A stretch of 64,000 nucleotides of DNA, from positions 1 through 64,000 of the forward strand of contig CAMLJM010000002.1 in NCBI GenBank assembly GCA_946480475.1, written 5' to 3'. The stretch is from an uncultured Alphaproteobacteria bacterium (GTDB taxonomy: Bacteria > Pseudomonadota > Alphaproteobacteria > Micavibrionales > Micavibrionaceae). Below are positions 53,115 to 61,950 of this stretch, one piece after another; positions within the stretch are counted from its first letter, which is position 1; each line of letters begins with the position of its first letter. The position numbers and the translations under genes are program-made. The notes below the pieces were generated by a model that ran no database searches, was not told the origin of the DNA, and was given only the letters and a program-made list of their open reading frames with translations.

Positions 53115-53822
53115 ATGCAACCTGACCGCTATACAACAACGCCTGCTACCGCCGCCCGGACATCTGTCGATGCCGGCCTGCGCAGCCACATGCAGAGCAT
53201 CTATAACCGGATGACCCTGGGTGTTCTTGTCACAGCCATCGTTTCGTACATCGTGGCGAACACACCGGCCTTGCTTCAGATGTTCTTAGGTGGCCCGCAA
53301 GCTTACATCGTCATGTTTGCGCCTTTGGCCGTGGTTTGGTTCGGTTTTAACCCGATGACCATGTCATCCAGCAAACTGAAGACTTCTTTCTTTGTCATCA
53401 GTGTGCTCTACGGTATCAGCTTCGCGACGATTTTCATCGCTTACGCCAAGGAAGATATTGCACGCGCTTTCTTCATTGCTTCCGCCATGTTCGCAGGCTT
53501 AAGCATTTTTGGCTATAGCACCAAGAAGAACCTGGATGCCATGGGTACATTCGCTGTGATGGGTGTGATCGGCGCCCTGATCCTCAGTCTGGTCAACCTG
53601 TTTGTGGGTTCCAGCGCGCTGATGAATGTGATTTCTGTCGTTTCCATCATCGCCTTTTCCGGCATGACTGCATGGCAGACGCAAACCATGAAAGAAATGT
53701 ATAGTGCCGCGCATGGTGCCGAAGGTAACAGCCGTATGGCATGGTCAGCGGCGCTGACACTGTATATCAGCTTTATCGCCCTGTTTACGCATATCCTGCA
53801 TTTTATCGGCAATAACCGCTAA
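53115..53822 (+). CDS. BAX inhibitor-1/YccA family membrane protein
   Basis: A 235 aa protein with seven hydrophobic segments. The N-terminal AGLRSHMQSIYNRMTLGVLVTAIVSYIVA and the later GFNPMTMSSSKLKTSFFVISVLYGISFATIF, FGYSTKKNLDAMGTFAVMGVIGAL and FSGMTAWQTQTMKEMY are typical of bacterial BI-1 proteins, which act as membrane channels or quality-control factors (YccA, YbhL). A strong AGGAGA lies upstream of the ATG. A terminator follows. Confidence 0.94.
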   Translation: MQPDRYTTTPATAARTSVDAGLRSHMQSIYNRMTLGVLVTAIVSYIVANTPALLQMFLGGPQAYIVMFAPLAVVWFGFNPMTMSSSKLKTSFFVISVLYGISFATIFIAYAKEDIARAFFIASAMFAGLSIFGYSTKKNLDAMGTFAVMGVIGALILSLVNLFVGSSALMNVISVVSIIAFSGMTAWQTQTMKEMYSAAHGAEGNSRMAWSAALTLYISFIALFTHILHFIGNNR

Positions 53823-53846
53823 TCTGCGTATATTAGAGATTGCTTT

Positions 53847-53872
53847 AAAGGCCCGCTCTGGCGGGCCTTTTT
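53847..53872 (+). terminator. Intrinsic terminator after the BI-1 gene
   Basis: AAAGGCCCGC and GCGGGCCTTT form a perfect 10-bp stem around TCTG, followed by TTTTT. It separates the BI-1 gene from the sigma-54 activator gene. Confidence 0.9.
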
Positions 53873-53935
53873 GCATGCGGTTGTGCTCATTTATAATTCT
53901 TCAATCCTAGAGCATTTAAAATTGTATATGGTCGA

Positions 53936-55111
53936 ATGGAAGGGAGAACCAGATTGACCCGCACCTCACACAATGGTCCGCATTATGAGCGTAGCGTAGA
54001 TCCCGACATCGCCGGACATCATTATGCTGCCGGTGACAACGAGAGAAGGGAAGTACCTACCCAGGCCATGGGGCGTCGTGCACCCGTCGCCAGTACCTAC
54101 AATTCATCCTTTATCGGTATATCCCCGGTTATGCAGGCGTTATATGAACAAATAACGCGCGCGGCGAAAAGCCAGGCACCCGTATTCATCATGGGAGAGA
54201 CGGGTACAGGCAAAGAGGTATGTGCCGAGACCATTCACAGACACAGCACACGCCATGACAAACCTTTCATCGCCATCAATTGCGCGGCCATTCCTCGTGA
54301 TCTTTTGGAATCAGAACTATTTGGCCATGTAAAAGGTGCATTCACTGGTGCCATCAGCGACCGTGAAGGTGCAGCCGCACTTGCTGACGGCGGCACATTG
54401 TTTCTGGACGAGGTGGCCGAAATGGCCCCCGATATGCAGACAAAACTATTACGGTTCCTGCAGAATTTCAGCTTCCGCAAAGTGGGGGGCAACACCCTTG
54501 AAACCACAGATGTCAGAATCGTATGCGCCACAAATCGCGACCCGCTGGCAGAGATTCAGGCAGGGCACTTGCGGGAGGATCTATTCTTTCGTTTACATGT
54601 TATACCGCTTCAAATACCGCCGCTGCATAAACGCGGCGACGACGTACTGGACATCGCTTATGCCCTGCTCCGCCGTTACAGTTGTGAGGAAAAGAAACGC
54701 CTGATCGATTTCAACAGCGATGTCTGCGATTTCTTCCGTGCCTATAGCTGGCCCGGTAATGTGCGTCAGTTGCAGAACGTTATTCGTTATATCTGCGTTA
54801 TGCACGACAGCGAAACCGTGAGCATGGATATGCTGCCCCGGATCATGCTGCATGAAGAACCACAGCCATCCTGCAACTCAGGGCATATCAATTCCCAGAT
54901 AGATGGGAACGGTCTTCCTGATGTGATGGAGGACATGACGCTTGCGGATATCGAACGGCATGTGATTGAAAATACCGTGCGGCGCATGGATGGAAATGTG
55001 CCGCTTGCCGCGGCGCATTTAGGGGTAGCGCCCTCGACGCTTTATCGTAAAAGATTGTCCTGGGAAGTCCCCGAACTCTTGGAAAACCCTCAAATTAGAC
55101 CCGGAAACTAA
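53936..55111 (+). CDS. Sigma-54-dependent transcription activator without receiver domain
   Basis: The 391 aa protein has a short N-terminal part (1-50), an AAA+ domain with Walker A GETGTGKE (87-94), the sigma-54 contact loop GAFTGA (134-139), LFLDE (155-159) and the arginine-finger segment REDLFFRLHVIPLQIPPL. A C-terminal Fis-type helix-turn-helix (LADIERHVIENTVRRMDGNVPLAAAHLGVAPSTLYRKR) completes it. There is no phospho-receiver, so activity may be set by abundance or a partner, as for PspF-like or flagellar regulators. A sigma-54 promoter precedes flgK in this window and is a plausible target (inference). Start ATG 53936; a TTG at 53954, with GGGAGA upstream, is an alternative. Confidence 0.9.
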   Translation: MEGRTRLTRTSHNGPHYERSVDPDIAGHHYAAGDNERREVPTQAMGRRAPVASTYNSSFIGISPVMQALYEQITRAAKSQAPVFIMGETGTGKEVCAETIHRHSTRHDKPFIAINCAAIPRDLLESELFGHVKGAFTGAISDREGAAALADGGTLFLDEVAEMAPDMQTKLLRFLQNFSFRKVGGNTLETTDVRIVCATNRDPLAEIQAGHLREDLFFRLHVIPLQIPPLHKRGDDVLDIAYALLRRYSCEEKKRLIDFNSDVCDFFRAYSWPGNVRQLQNVIRYICVMHDSETVSMDMLPRIMLHEEPQPSCNSGHINSQIDGNGLPDVMEDMTLADIERHVIENTVRRMDGNVPLAAAHLGVAPSTLYRKRLSWEVPELLENPQIRPGN

Positions 55112-55200
55112 TAATCGCGACCCTACTGCCCCCGTTTTGAGGCGGTTTTTCTCTTGAAATCGACGCGCAAGCCCGCTAATTTCCCCCTACCTTAGGAAAA

Positions 55201-55276
55201 GGGCTCGTAGCTCAGCTGGGAGAGCGCTGCAATGGCATTGCAGAGGTCGACGGTTCGATCCCGTTCGAGTCCACCA
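55201..55276 (+). tRNA. tRNA-Ala (anticodon GGC)
   Basis: The 76-base sequence folds into a cloverleaf: acceptor GGGCTCG with CGAGTCC including the G3-U70 alanine identity pair, D arm GCTC-AGCTGGGA-GAGC, anticodon stem CTGCA/TGCAG with loop ATGGCAT (anticodon GGC), variable AGGTC and T arm with TTCGATC. The CCA end is encoded. Its 3' end is repeated 1.1 kb downstream, marking an integration site. Confidence 0.95.
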
Positions 55277-55283
55277 TCATCTA
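55257..55283 (+). repeat. Attachment-site repeat, left copy (in tRNA-Ala 3' end)
   Basis: A 27-bp sequence beginning GATCCCGTTCGAGTCCACCA is perfectly repeated at 56367-56393. This copy covers the T-arm, acceptor end and CCA of the tRNA plus 7 bases. tRNA 3' ends are the classical target of tyrosine integrases, so these are likely att sites. Confidence 0.85.
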
Positions 55284-55365
55284 AGTCCCCCTATAGACAT
55301 CAATAACTTACTGATAAAGAACCCCTTTATCTTCTCTGTGCTCCAGTCAACTGTTACATTGAGGC

Positions 55366-55644
55366 ATGGAGAAGATGTCAGGACATACGCGCCTTACCCG
55401 CAGGGGGGCTATCTATTACTTTAGAGCCGTTGTGCCTGTAGATATAAAAGGTACCTACGGCAAATCCGAAGAGACCTTTTCCCTCAAGACCAGTGATTAC
55501 AAAGAGGCTCTCAAAAAGGTACGCACTGAATCTGTCCGTATAGATAAAAAGTTTGAAGATCACAGGAAGAAACTGGCTTTAGAAAAGCAGCCTCCCTTAT
55601 ATAATCATGCGTGGCTTCGCAGATGGTCTACTAGACAAGAATAA
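55366..55644 (+). pseudogene. Truncated tyrosine integrase, N-terminal part
   Basis: The 92 aa frame matches the beginning of phage-type integrases with the LTRRGAIYYFRAVVPVDIKGTYGKSEETFSLKTSDYKEALKKV arm-binding-like domain common in alphaproteobacterial islands. The core-binding and catalytic domains (R...HxxR...Y) are missing; after the stop, the sequence has no continuing integrase frame that I could find. It starts 90 bases after the tRNA and reads away from it, as is usual for integrases beside tRNA genes. Probably non-functional. Confidence 0.7.
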
Positions 55645-55971
55645 ATTGGATGAGATCCAAAAACAGTCACAAGCTGATAAAGCAGTCCCCTAAACATAGC
55701 GGCCAGTCAGGGTTGTGTTGTTCACGAAAGACTCGGAGTTGTCCACAGCAAGAATCATTAAAAAGGGGGGCAATGATTCGGATTCGCTGTTGTGATGGGG
55801 TAGTATGGTCCTATTGAAAGAAAAGGCCGGGCTGCAACCCGACCTTATCTAATAAATCCGCAATTGTTGTAACTGTCTGCGGATCGGTAGTTTGTATTCC
55901 AGAATCCTAACTTTTTCTGGCCCCTCCCGTCAATAAGACAGTTGCTTAACTTCTAAAAAAGGAAAGCAATT

Positions 55972-56241
55972 ATGCCAACTTTTGTTATTTCATATGACCT
56001 TAACAAACAAAAAAACTATCCAAAGCTTTGGGAGGAACTTAGGCGGCTTGGCTGTATTAGAGCTCTAGATTCCGTTTGGATCGGCAATATCAAAGCCACA
56101 GCTCAGACCCTTGTAAATCATCTAAGCCCCTTTGTGGATCAGGATGATAGCCTCTTAGTAGCTGAAACAGATGCTTCCAAGGTTGCTTTTAAGAGACCTT
56201 ATGAGGGCACGAAGGAATGGGTCCAGCAGCAAGCTAAATAA
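55972..56241 (+). CDS. Solitary Cas2-like small protein
   Basis: The 89 aa protein starts MPTFVISYDLNKQKNYPKL. A first strand ending in Y-D-L, an amphipathic helix (PKLWEELRRLG), a second strand (RALDSVWIG), a helix (AQTLVNHLSPFV) and a fourth strand after DQDDSLLVAE match the ferredoxin-like fold of Cas2 and Cas2-like/SinR/VapD-type small proteins. The Asp in SYD corresponds to the metal site of Cas2. No cas1 or CRISPR array lies in the window. AAGGAAAG precedes the ATG, and a terminator follows. Toxin or nuclease activity is speculation. Confidence 0.7.
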   Translation: MPTFVISYDLNKQKNYPKLWEELRRLGCIRALDSVWIGNIKATAQTLVNHLSPFVDQDDSLLVAETDASKVAFKRPYEGTKEWVQQQAK

Positions 56242-56245
56242 GTTA

Positions 56246-56276
56246 GGGGGGCTTCCGCCCCCTCTCTCTTTATTCT
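56246..56276 (+). terminator. Intrinsic terminator after the Cas2-like gene
   Basis: GGGGGGC and GCCCCCT form a 7-bp GC-rich stem (one G-U) around TTCC, followed by the pyrimidine-rich CTCTCTTTATT. It lies 5 bases after the stop codon. Confidence 0.75.
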
Positions 56277-56366
56277 ATAGGATTTGCTACAGTTGGGTGC
56301 TACATTAATACGATCTGCACAGAGAATAAGTCATTGATGCGCCTTGATTCTTAGTGCTGGTGGTAA

Positions 56367-56393
56367 GATCCCGTTCGAGTCCACCATCATCTA
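56367..56393 (+). repeat. Attachment-site repeat, right copy
   Basis: A perfect 27-bp copy of the tRNA-Ala 3' end plus 7 bases (see 55257-55283). The rest of the tRNA is not repeated here. The distance between copies is 1110 bases. Confidence 0.85.
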
Positions 56394-56398
56394 TTAAT

Positions 56399-56890
56399 TT
56401 AAGGATAATTTGTCGTGACGGTATAAGTACCGGTATAAGTGCCGCCTGCCTGCGCTGCGCCCACTTGGATGCGCGCACCGACACCGAAATTAAGGTTGGG
56501 TGAACCGCTGGTCGCCGTCACGGCGATAGAAGGCACAGGGGTGGGACTGCCGCTCACCTGCAGCATAAAATTATCAATCGCCATATTGTTGGCGCCATTA
56601 CTCAGGTTTCCAGGTCCGGCGACCGTGATCAACGTTGTACCGACAATTCCTGTAAGAATGCAAAAACCGGGTATGGAACTGCCAATAGGAGACAAGCATC
56701 CCGTGGTCGAAATACTGCCTGTAGGTGTAAGCGTGGCCGTACTTAAAACGCCGCAAGCGGCGAACGTGCCAAATTCTATACCCTGGCTACAATTAAGCAT
56801 CTGTGCCGCTGCCTGCCGTGCCGAGCCGACAACAGTCATTGCCAAGACAGATAACGTAACGAATAAAGGTTTGGATGAAGCGATTTCCAT
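56399..56890 (-). CDS. Exported DUF4402-like protein
   Basis: A 163 aa protein with a signal peptide ending QAAAQ, followed by a beta-rich domain starting LNCSQGIEFGTFAAC and ending GTYTGTYTVTTNYP. The terminal GTYTGTYTV-x2-NY and the initial FGTF pattern are typical of DUF4402 proteins, secreted or surface beta-sandwich proteins with an Ig-like or pilin-like fold. Four cysteines may form disulfides. The stop lies immediately next to the right att copy. It is co-directional with the RTX gene. Confidence 0.7.
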   Translation of the reverse strand: MEIASSKPLFVTLSVLAMTVVGSARQAAAQMLNCSQGIEFGTFAACGVLSTATLTPTGSISTTGCLSPIGSSIPGFCILTGIVGTTLITVAGPGNLSNGANNMAIDNFMLQVSGSPTPVPSIAVTATSGSPNLNFGVGARIQVGAAQAGGTYTGTYTVTTNYP

Positions 56891-56973
56891 GACGAAACCA
56901 GTCTAGCGCGTGCCGTCAGCCAAGAAAAGCATTTGTGCCGCAGCAATATTATTATGACATAATACGCAGCGTT

Positions 56974-59900
56974 CTATATAGCTATGATAAGGCCGCTGTC
57001 ATACAGCGTTTGTGCATTAAGGCCCGTAGTTCCCAAAAGTTCCGCTACTTGCGTAAAATTCGATCCCGTACCTGCACCATCCGCATCGACCCGCATAATT
57101 GTGCTGCCGCCCACTGTCTGGAACTGGAGGTAATCATCGATATCGCTCACGCCCGGTGTGAAACCGGTCAGAATATTCGCAATATCCAGCCTGTCGTTAT
57201 CAGAAACTGTGTAATCGACGATCGAATCGACGGCATCTATGGCTGTGAACCTGAAAGTGTCAGCGCCCGCACCGCCAAATAATACGTCAGCACCTGCGCC
57301 ACCGATAAGAATATCGGCGCCAGCACCACCTTCGAGGATATCACTGCCCGCAGCGCCATTCAGCGTATCGTTGCCATTCTGACCATCCAGGTAATCTGCA
57401 AACGCCGTACCTGTCAGGGTATTGCCAGAGTTGTTACCCGTATATGTATTACCGCCCAACAGAACACTGAGTGTAAAAGTGCCTGTCTGTGCGCCGCCAT
57501 AGGCGCCGACATCGATATAATAGGTGCCCGTTGTTGTCGGCGTATAGTAGGCGAGTGAATCATAACCCACGCCGCCATCATCATCGCCCGCATTCACCTG
57601 CGTGCCGCCGGAATTCAGAATTCTATATATACGGGGATCGTCCATAGTCCCGGCTTCGGTGGGACTACCGCGCATCCAGATCGCATATTTTGTACCCGCT
57701 GTCAGCGTGACGCTGTAATAATCGCGATCACCGCCTGAATCGATCGTGCCGCTGCCGCTGCCGCCCACAGGTATGGGCGCGGCTGTTCCCGGCGTGTTTC
57801 CAACATCCCCTTCGTTTACGTCAGTAATTGTGACCAATATACTTTGATCATCATAGAGCGTACCATCAGAGGCCCGAACCAGAACATCGTATGCATTGTC
57901 GGCACCGGAATCGGTTGGAACCTCATAGTTGGGAGCCGTTATGAAACTCAGCGCGCCTGTTGCGGCATTGATCGTGAACAGGGCCATATCAAGCCCCCCC
58001 ACGATCGAGTAGGTGAGTGTCGTTGCAGCATCAGAGTCAGTCGCCGTCACTGTCGTTACGGCTGTGCCATTTTCAGCAATAGATATAGAGGCCGTCGCGC
58101 CGCCGCCATTCGACGTGATGGTGGGGGCTTCGTTCGCGTTTGTGATGGATACCGAGATTGTCTGCTCGTCATACAAAGATCCATCGGAAACGCGGACGAT
58201 GACATCGTAAACGTTGTTCCCGCCCGCGTCTGTCGGTGATTCAAAATTCGGGGCCGTTATAAAACTCAGGACGCCCGTGGCAGAATTGATCGTGAAACGC
58301 GCTGAATCGGCCCCCCCGGATATAGAGTAAAAGAACGTTGTTGGCGTATCCGGGTCAGTCGCCGTCACTGTCGTTACGGCTGTGCCATTTTCAGCAATAG
58401 ATATAGAGGCCGTCGCGCCGCCGCCATTCGACGTGATGGTAGGTGTATCGTTTGCGTTCAGTACATTTACAGTCAGCGTATTGGGCGTTGTATCGTAAAG
58501 CCCCTTCGCATCGCGCACAGAGAATGTAAAAGACGTATAAGGCGAGCCTACAGCGTCTGTCACCGGTGTGAAAACCAGATTGCCCGCATTAATATTGGCG
58601 ATGGTTATGAACTGACCTGCGGTTACAGCTACACCGCTTAGTCTCAGCGTCCCGGCTCCGGGCAACGTATCTACGCGTACGCCCGACATATAGTCGAGAG
58701 CATTCGAATCGTTGAAACCAAAGTTTGCCGCTGTAAGGACATGTGGCACATCCTCATTAGCGCTGATTGTGGCATTCGTACCTGTCGGGTTCACATTCAT
58801 CAGATTGGCAATGGATAATGTGCCGTTCGCAAACGCGACATTCTCGAAATTCGATATGCTATCCGTTCCATCCGTGGCATTGACAAGCGTATATATACTA
58901 CCCAGAAGGCTCACATTATAATCCGCCCAGTTGCCTGAAACAGAATAAGTATCTACGCCGGCTCCGCCATCAGCAACGTCGTTACCGCCGCCGCCATAAA
59001 TGGTGTCGTTACCCCCCTCACCGTACAGCGTGTCGTTACCAACGCCCCCATACAGAACATCATCTTCGGAACCGCCATAAAGAGTATCATTGCCCGCACC
59101 GCCATAGAGCGTATCCAGACCACTCTCGCCATAGAGCATGTCGTCATTAGCGTCGCCATAGAGCGTGTCGTTGTCGAAACCGCCATAAAGAGTATCGTTA
59201 CCGGCACCGGCAGTAATGATATCATTACCAGCATCACCATAGAGGTAATCAATGCCAGCGCCGCCGGAAATTGTGTCGTCACCTTCCTCGCCGTAAACAA
59301 TATCGTCGCCGAGACCGCCGATCAGAGTATCGTTGTCAATGCCGCCATTGATCAGATCATTATTATCGCCGCCATTGATAACATCCACGCCGTTACCACC
59401 GTGTAGAATATCATTGCCACCCTCGCCATAGAGGTAATCGTCACCTCCTTCGCCTATAAGGATGTCATTGCCTGCGGCACCGAATATTCTGTCGCCACCA
59501 ATGCCGCCAAATATGGCATCATCGCTGTCGCGGCCTATAATGCGATCAGAACCCGCGCCACCATTGATGACATCGCTGTCTGGCTTGACCTGAATTATAT
59601 CATCGCCGTTCGTGCCTGTCGTAGTTTCACTGCCGAGATCGCTGATAACAGGCGCCGTACGACCAAATAAATGATCGACGTTTGCCACGTTGACAGATGA
59701 TGTCTGGCCATTGGTCAGGTTCATCAGGGTAATGTAAGTCGTATCCACCGTTTTGCCGTTAATGCGCACGTCGTCAATCTGAATGCTGCGACCGCCTTCA
59801 GCGCCGTCATTAAACCGGAATTGCAGTGTGCTGGGCTGAGTGCCTGCGTATTCGAGTTCAAAACGCAAATAGCTTAAGCCAGATCCTGTGTGCTGCATGA

Positions 59901-60003
59901 TCTGTACCGAAGAAACAACGGCGCCATTCACCAGCACCTCTAGCGTAGGCGCTGTTAAGCCATAAGTGGCGCTGGCATCTATTTCAAAATGGAAGTGTGC
60001 CAT
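56974..60003 (-). CDS. RTX/cadherin-like repeat protein (likely type I secreted)
   Basis: The 1009 aa protein starts with a carbohydrate-binding-like beta domain (about 1-110, LEVLVNGAVVSSVQI, IQIDDVRINGK). At about 130-355 there are many glycine-rich RTX nonapeptides (GGAGNDTLYGG and relatives) that bind calcium and fold in the medium. About 400-740 holds cadherin-like repeats, including two near-identical units (ITSNGGGATASISIAENGTAV). About 755-855 is a PPC-like domain, and about 865-940 a second RTX block. A C-terminal VDADGAGTGSNFTQVAELLG tail is typical of type I secretion signals. No signal peptide. The ABC exporter is not in the window. A surface adhesin or hydrolase-carrier is likely. 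Confidence 0.85.
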   Translation of the reverse strand: MAHFHFEIDASATYGLTAPTLEVLVNGAVVSSVQIMQHTGSGLSYLRFELEYAGTQPSTLQFRFNDGAEGGRSIQIDDVRINGKTVDTTYITLMNLTNGQTSSVNVANVDHLFGRTAPVISDLGSETTTGTNGDDIIQVKPDSDVINGGAGSDRIIGRDSDDAIFGGIGGDRIFGAAGNDILIGEGGDDYLYGEGGNDILHGGNGVDVINGGDNNDLINGGIDNDTLIGGLGDDIVYGEEGDDTISGGAGIDYLYGDAGNDIITAGAGNDTLYGGFDNDTLYGDANDDMLYGESGLDTLYGGAGNDTLYGGSEDDVLYGGVGNDTLYGEGGNDTIYGGGGNDVADGGAGVDTYSVSGNWADYNVSLLGSIYTLVNATDGTDSISNFENVAFANGTLSIANLMNVNPTGTNATISANEDVPHVLTAANFGFNDSNALDYMSGVRVDTLPGAGTLRLSGVAVTAGQFITIANINAGNLVFTPVTDAVGSPYTSFTFSVRDAKGLYDTTPNTLTVNVLNANDTPTITSNGGGATASISIAENGTAVTTVTATDPDTPTTFFYSISGGADSARFTINSATGVLSFITAPNFESPTDAGGNNVYDVIVRVSDGSLYDEQTISVSITNANEAPTITSNGGGATASISIAENGTAVTTVTATDSDAATTLTYSIVGGLDMALFTINAATGALSFITAPNYEVPTDSGADNAYDVLVRASDGTLYDDQSILVTITDVNEGDVGNTPGTAAPIPVGGSGSGTIDSGGDRDYYSVTLTAGTKYAIWMRGSPTEAGTMDDPRIYRILNSGGTQVNAGDDDGGVGYDSLAYYTPTTTGTYYIDVGAYGGAQTGTFTLSVLLGGNTYTGNNSGNTLTGTAFADYLDGQNGNDTLNGAAGSDILEGGAGADILIGGAGADVLFGGAGADTFRFTAIDAVDSIVDYTVSDNDRLDIANILTGFTPGVSDIDDYLQFQTVGGSTIMRVDADGAGTGSNFTQVAELLGTTGLNAQTLYDSGLIIAI

Positions 60004-60231
60004 CGTACGATGTGCCTAAGCCCTTGTTTCCCCAAGACAGAATGCAATTATCCCGTCTCTATCATCACAGAAAATGGTTAAGCCTTTATTTCAATAAGGA
60101 TTACCCTGATACCATCTTGAAGAAAATATCCTAGGATTTAGCTAAAATTTGTTAAAATTTTAGGTAATATAATTACTTAAAATACATTATTTTTAGGTAT
60201 ATCAATACCTTACCATTTTTTACTCTTAAGA
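60004..60231. other. AT-rich intergenic region upstream of the RTX gene
   Basis: About 230 bases, unusually AT-rich for this window, between the start of the RTX gene and the 3' end of the acyl-CoA dehydrogenase gene, both on the minus strand. It contains several TAAAATT and TTAGGTA-type runs. It probably contains the RTX promoter, but I cannot mark boxes with confidence. Confidence 0.4.
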
Positions 60232-61950
60232 TCAGGGCGGGGGTATTTTTGTACCTTTATATATATGGGTAATATTTTGCTGGAGTTGAGAAGGCATAAA
60301 AACGGGTGCAGCCTTTACATGAGATACAACCTCTTCAAAATAATGACGGGCAAAGAGATGTTTTTTTATATCCTGCTCATGCGTGATCTCCCAGGCCGCT
60401 TCTTTCAGGAGCAATCCATACGCCAGTACATGGCTCATGATCTTTAAGTAATCGGCTTCTACCTGCTCGGCCGCTTCTTTCGGCTTTGTACGTAATTGCG
60501 CAAAAGAGTCTTCCAGGAACCGAAGGCGCGTATTCAGCTGCCCTTTATCAAAAGCCATTGGATCATCGGGCAAGCTATCGGAAAGCTGACGCAAGCGTTT
60601 GATAAAGATGGCATCGCCTGGATATTTACCCGCGATCAACCTTACGATTTCCTTGGCCTGTACCTGCTCCGGCCCCTCCCATACGGTTAGGACCTGCGCA
60701 TCGCGATTAAGCCGTGTAATGGGGTAATCCTCCACGTAACCAGCGGCCCCATGCAGTATCTTAGCGCGGCCCGTCATAAACTCGGCTTGCTCCGCTGTCC
60801 TGAATTTGGCAAGCGCTGTTACAAGCCGCGCCCAGATAGCGTCTTCTGCCGTGCCTTTTTCTGCATGGTCAAATCCTTGCGCTGACTCGAACGCCAGGGC
60901 ACAACCCGCCATCCAGTGCGTCGTCATTTCTGCAATATTGATATGCGTAGGCGTTTCATCAGCGAGCTTCTTGCTGAAAGGCTCGCGGTGAGATGCCCAG
61001 CACATCGTCTCCATGAATGCTTCGCGCATGACACCTGCTGCTGCCATGGCGTTATGCACACGGGAACATCCCAGAACTTCCATCATGACTTTCAGGCCTT
61101 GACCGGGCGGCACCAGTTCATATACCAGGGCGCCATTAAGCTGTATCTCACCCGTAGCCAGTGCGCGCGTACCCATCTTTTCTTTCAGATGCGTAACCTC
61201 ATATTCATTCGCAATCAGCCAGTCATCGTCAATGTGTGATGGCACCAGATATAGCCCAATACCTTTATCCCCATCACCAGCGCCGCGTTTACGCATGGTT
61301 GCCAACGCAACACCAGAACCCGCATTCGATGTAAACCACTTCAGGCCATAAGCACGTAGTGACCCATCATCCTGCGGCACAACTTCTGTGACTGTCTGGG
61401 CGATGTTGGTGCCGCTACGAGGCTCTGTGCCCCACGTACCCGCTGTCTTGGCCTTACCATCATTGCGTAGCAATTCAGGCAGGAAGCGTGCTTTCAAATC
61501 TGGCGTGCCGTATTTTTCCAAAGCGATCGCCACGGGATGCGCCATGGCAGGCGGGCAACCGACTGAAATGTCACCCAGGATGTATTGCACACAGAAGAGC
61601 AAAAGGTGGCGCTCAGGGCTCTTCTCATCCATGATGTCTGCGAAGAAGTCGCGCTTATATAATTCCTGCAAAGCTGCCAGGTACCGATCATTCAGATGGA
61701 CAACGCCACGGCGTGCGCCAGGGTGCGCGGGATTGATAATATCTTTCACGAGAACAGGGGGATGAATGCGATCACTATAATCAGCCTGGTCCTTCAGCGT
61801 GGTCGCCACATAATCGCCGAACGCTACCAGGTCAGCCCAGCGGCGCGCATGGAAGCCAGGATCGACACGCTTCAGGAAGCGTTCAAAGTTTGTATCGAAT
61901 GTTACCGGATTGATGCCGCGATTTCTTACGGGCCATGGGTGGGGGGTCAT
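60232..61950 (-). CDS. Acyl-CoA dehydrogenase family protein
   Basis: The 572 aa flavoprotein has the acyl-CoA dehydrogenase layout: N-terminal helices, the middle strand domain with GTWGTEPRSGTNIAQTVTEV and LKWFTSNAGSGVALATMRK, VTHLKEKMGTRALATGEIQLNGALVYELVPPGQGLK, and the C-terminal helical domain with GRAKILHGAAGYVEDYPITRLNRDAQVLTVWEGPEQVQAKEI. VWEGPEQVQ corresponds to the FAD and substrate segment near the usual catalytic Glu. The extended length suggests the AidB/long-chain or 3-methylmercaptopropionyl-type branch. Substrate not determinable. Confidence 0.9.
   Translation of the reverse strand: MTPHPWPVRNRGINPVTFDTNFERFLKRVDPGFHARRWADLVAFGDYVATTLKDQADYSDRIHPPVLVKDIINPAHPGARRGVVHLNDRYLAALQELYKRDFFADIMDEKSPERHLLLFCVQYILGDISVGCPPAMAHPVAIALEKYGTPDLKARFLPELLRNDGKAKTAGTWGTEPRSGTNIAQTVTEVVPQDDGSLRAYGLKWFTSNAGSGVALATMRKRGAGDGDKGIGLYLVPSHIDDDWLIANEYEVTHLKEKMGTRALATGEIQLNGALVYELVPPGQGLKVMMEVLGCSRVHNAMAAAGVMREAFMETMCWASHREPFSKKLADETPTHINIAEMTTHWMAGCALAFESAQGFDHAEKGTAEDAIWARLVTALAKFRTAEQAEFMTGRAKILHGAAGYVEDYPITRLNRDAQVLTVWEGPEQVQAKEIVRLIAGKYPGDAIFIKRLRQLSDSLPDDPMAFDKGQLNTRLRFLEDSFAQLRTKPKEAAEQVEADYLKIMSHVLAYGLLLKEAAWEITHEQDIKKHLFARHYFEEVVSHVKAAPVFMPSQLQQNITHIYKGTKIPPP

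Larger units (their letters stand above)
55257..56393 (+). mobile_element. tRNA-Ala-bounded 1.1 kb integrated element (degenerate)
   Basis: Bounded by 27-bp direct repeats derived from the tRNA-Ala 3' end, the element carries an N-terminal remnant of a tyrosine integrase (55366-55644) and a Cas2-like gene (55972-56241). The interior is visibly more AT-rich than the flanks. A gap of about 330 bases (55645-55971) holds no gene but a terminator-like hairpin (AAGGCCGGG ... CCCGACCTT, 55823-55846). The element looks like a decayed genomic island that has lost most of its cargo but kept its ends. Confidence 0.75.

Noticed and set aside
55114..55160. Terminator after the sigma-54 activator
   Set aside because: CCCCG ... 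CGG followed by TTTTT looks suggestive, but the arms do not pair well enough.
55823..55846. Hairpin in the element as an intrinsic terminator
   Set aside because: The stem has one mismatch and no T-run on either side; kept only as a structural remark.
55972..56241. Cas2 as part of a CRISPR-Cas locus
   Set aside because: No cas1, effector or array is present in the window; only a solitary Cas2-like protein is supported.
58953..59480. Regularly spaced short repeats, possible CRISPR
   Set aside because: They are the DNA of RTX nonapeptide repeats in an open reading frame; no constant repeat with unique spacers.
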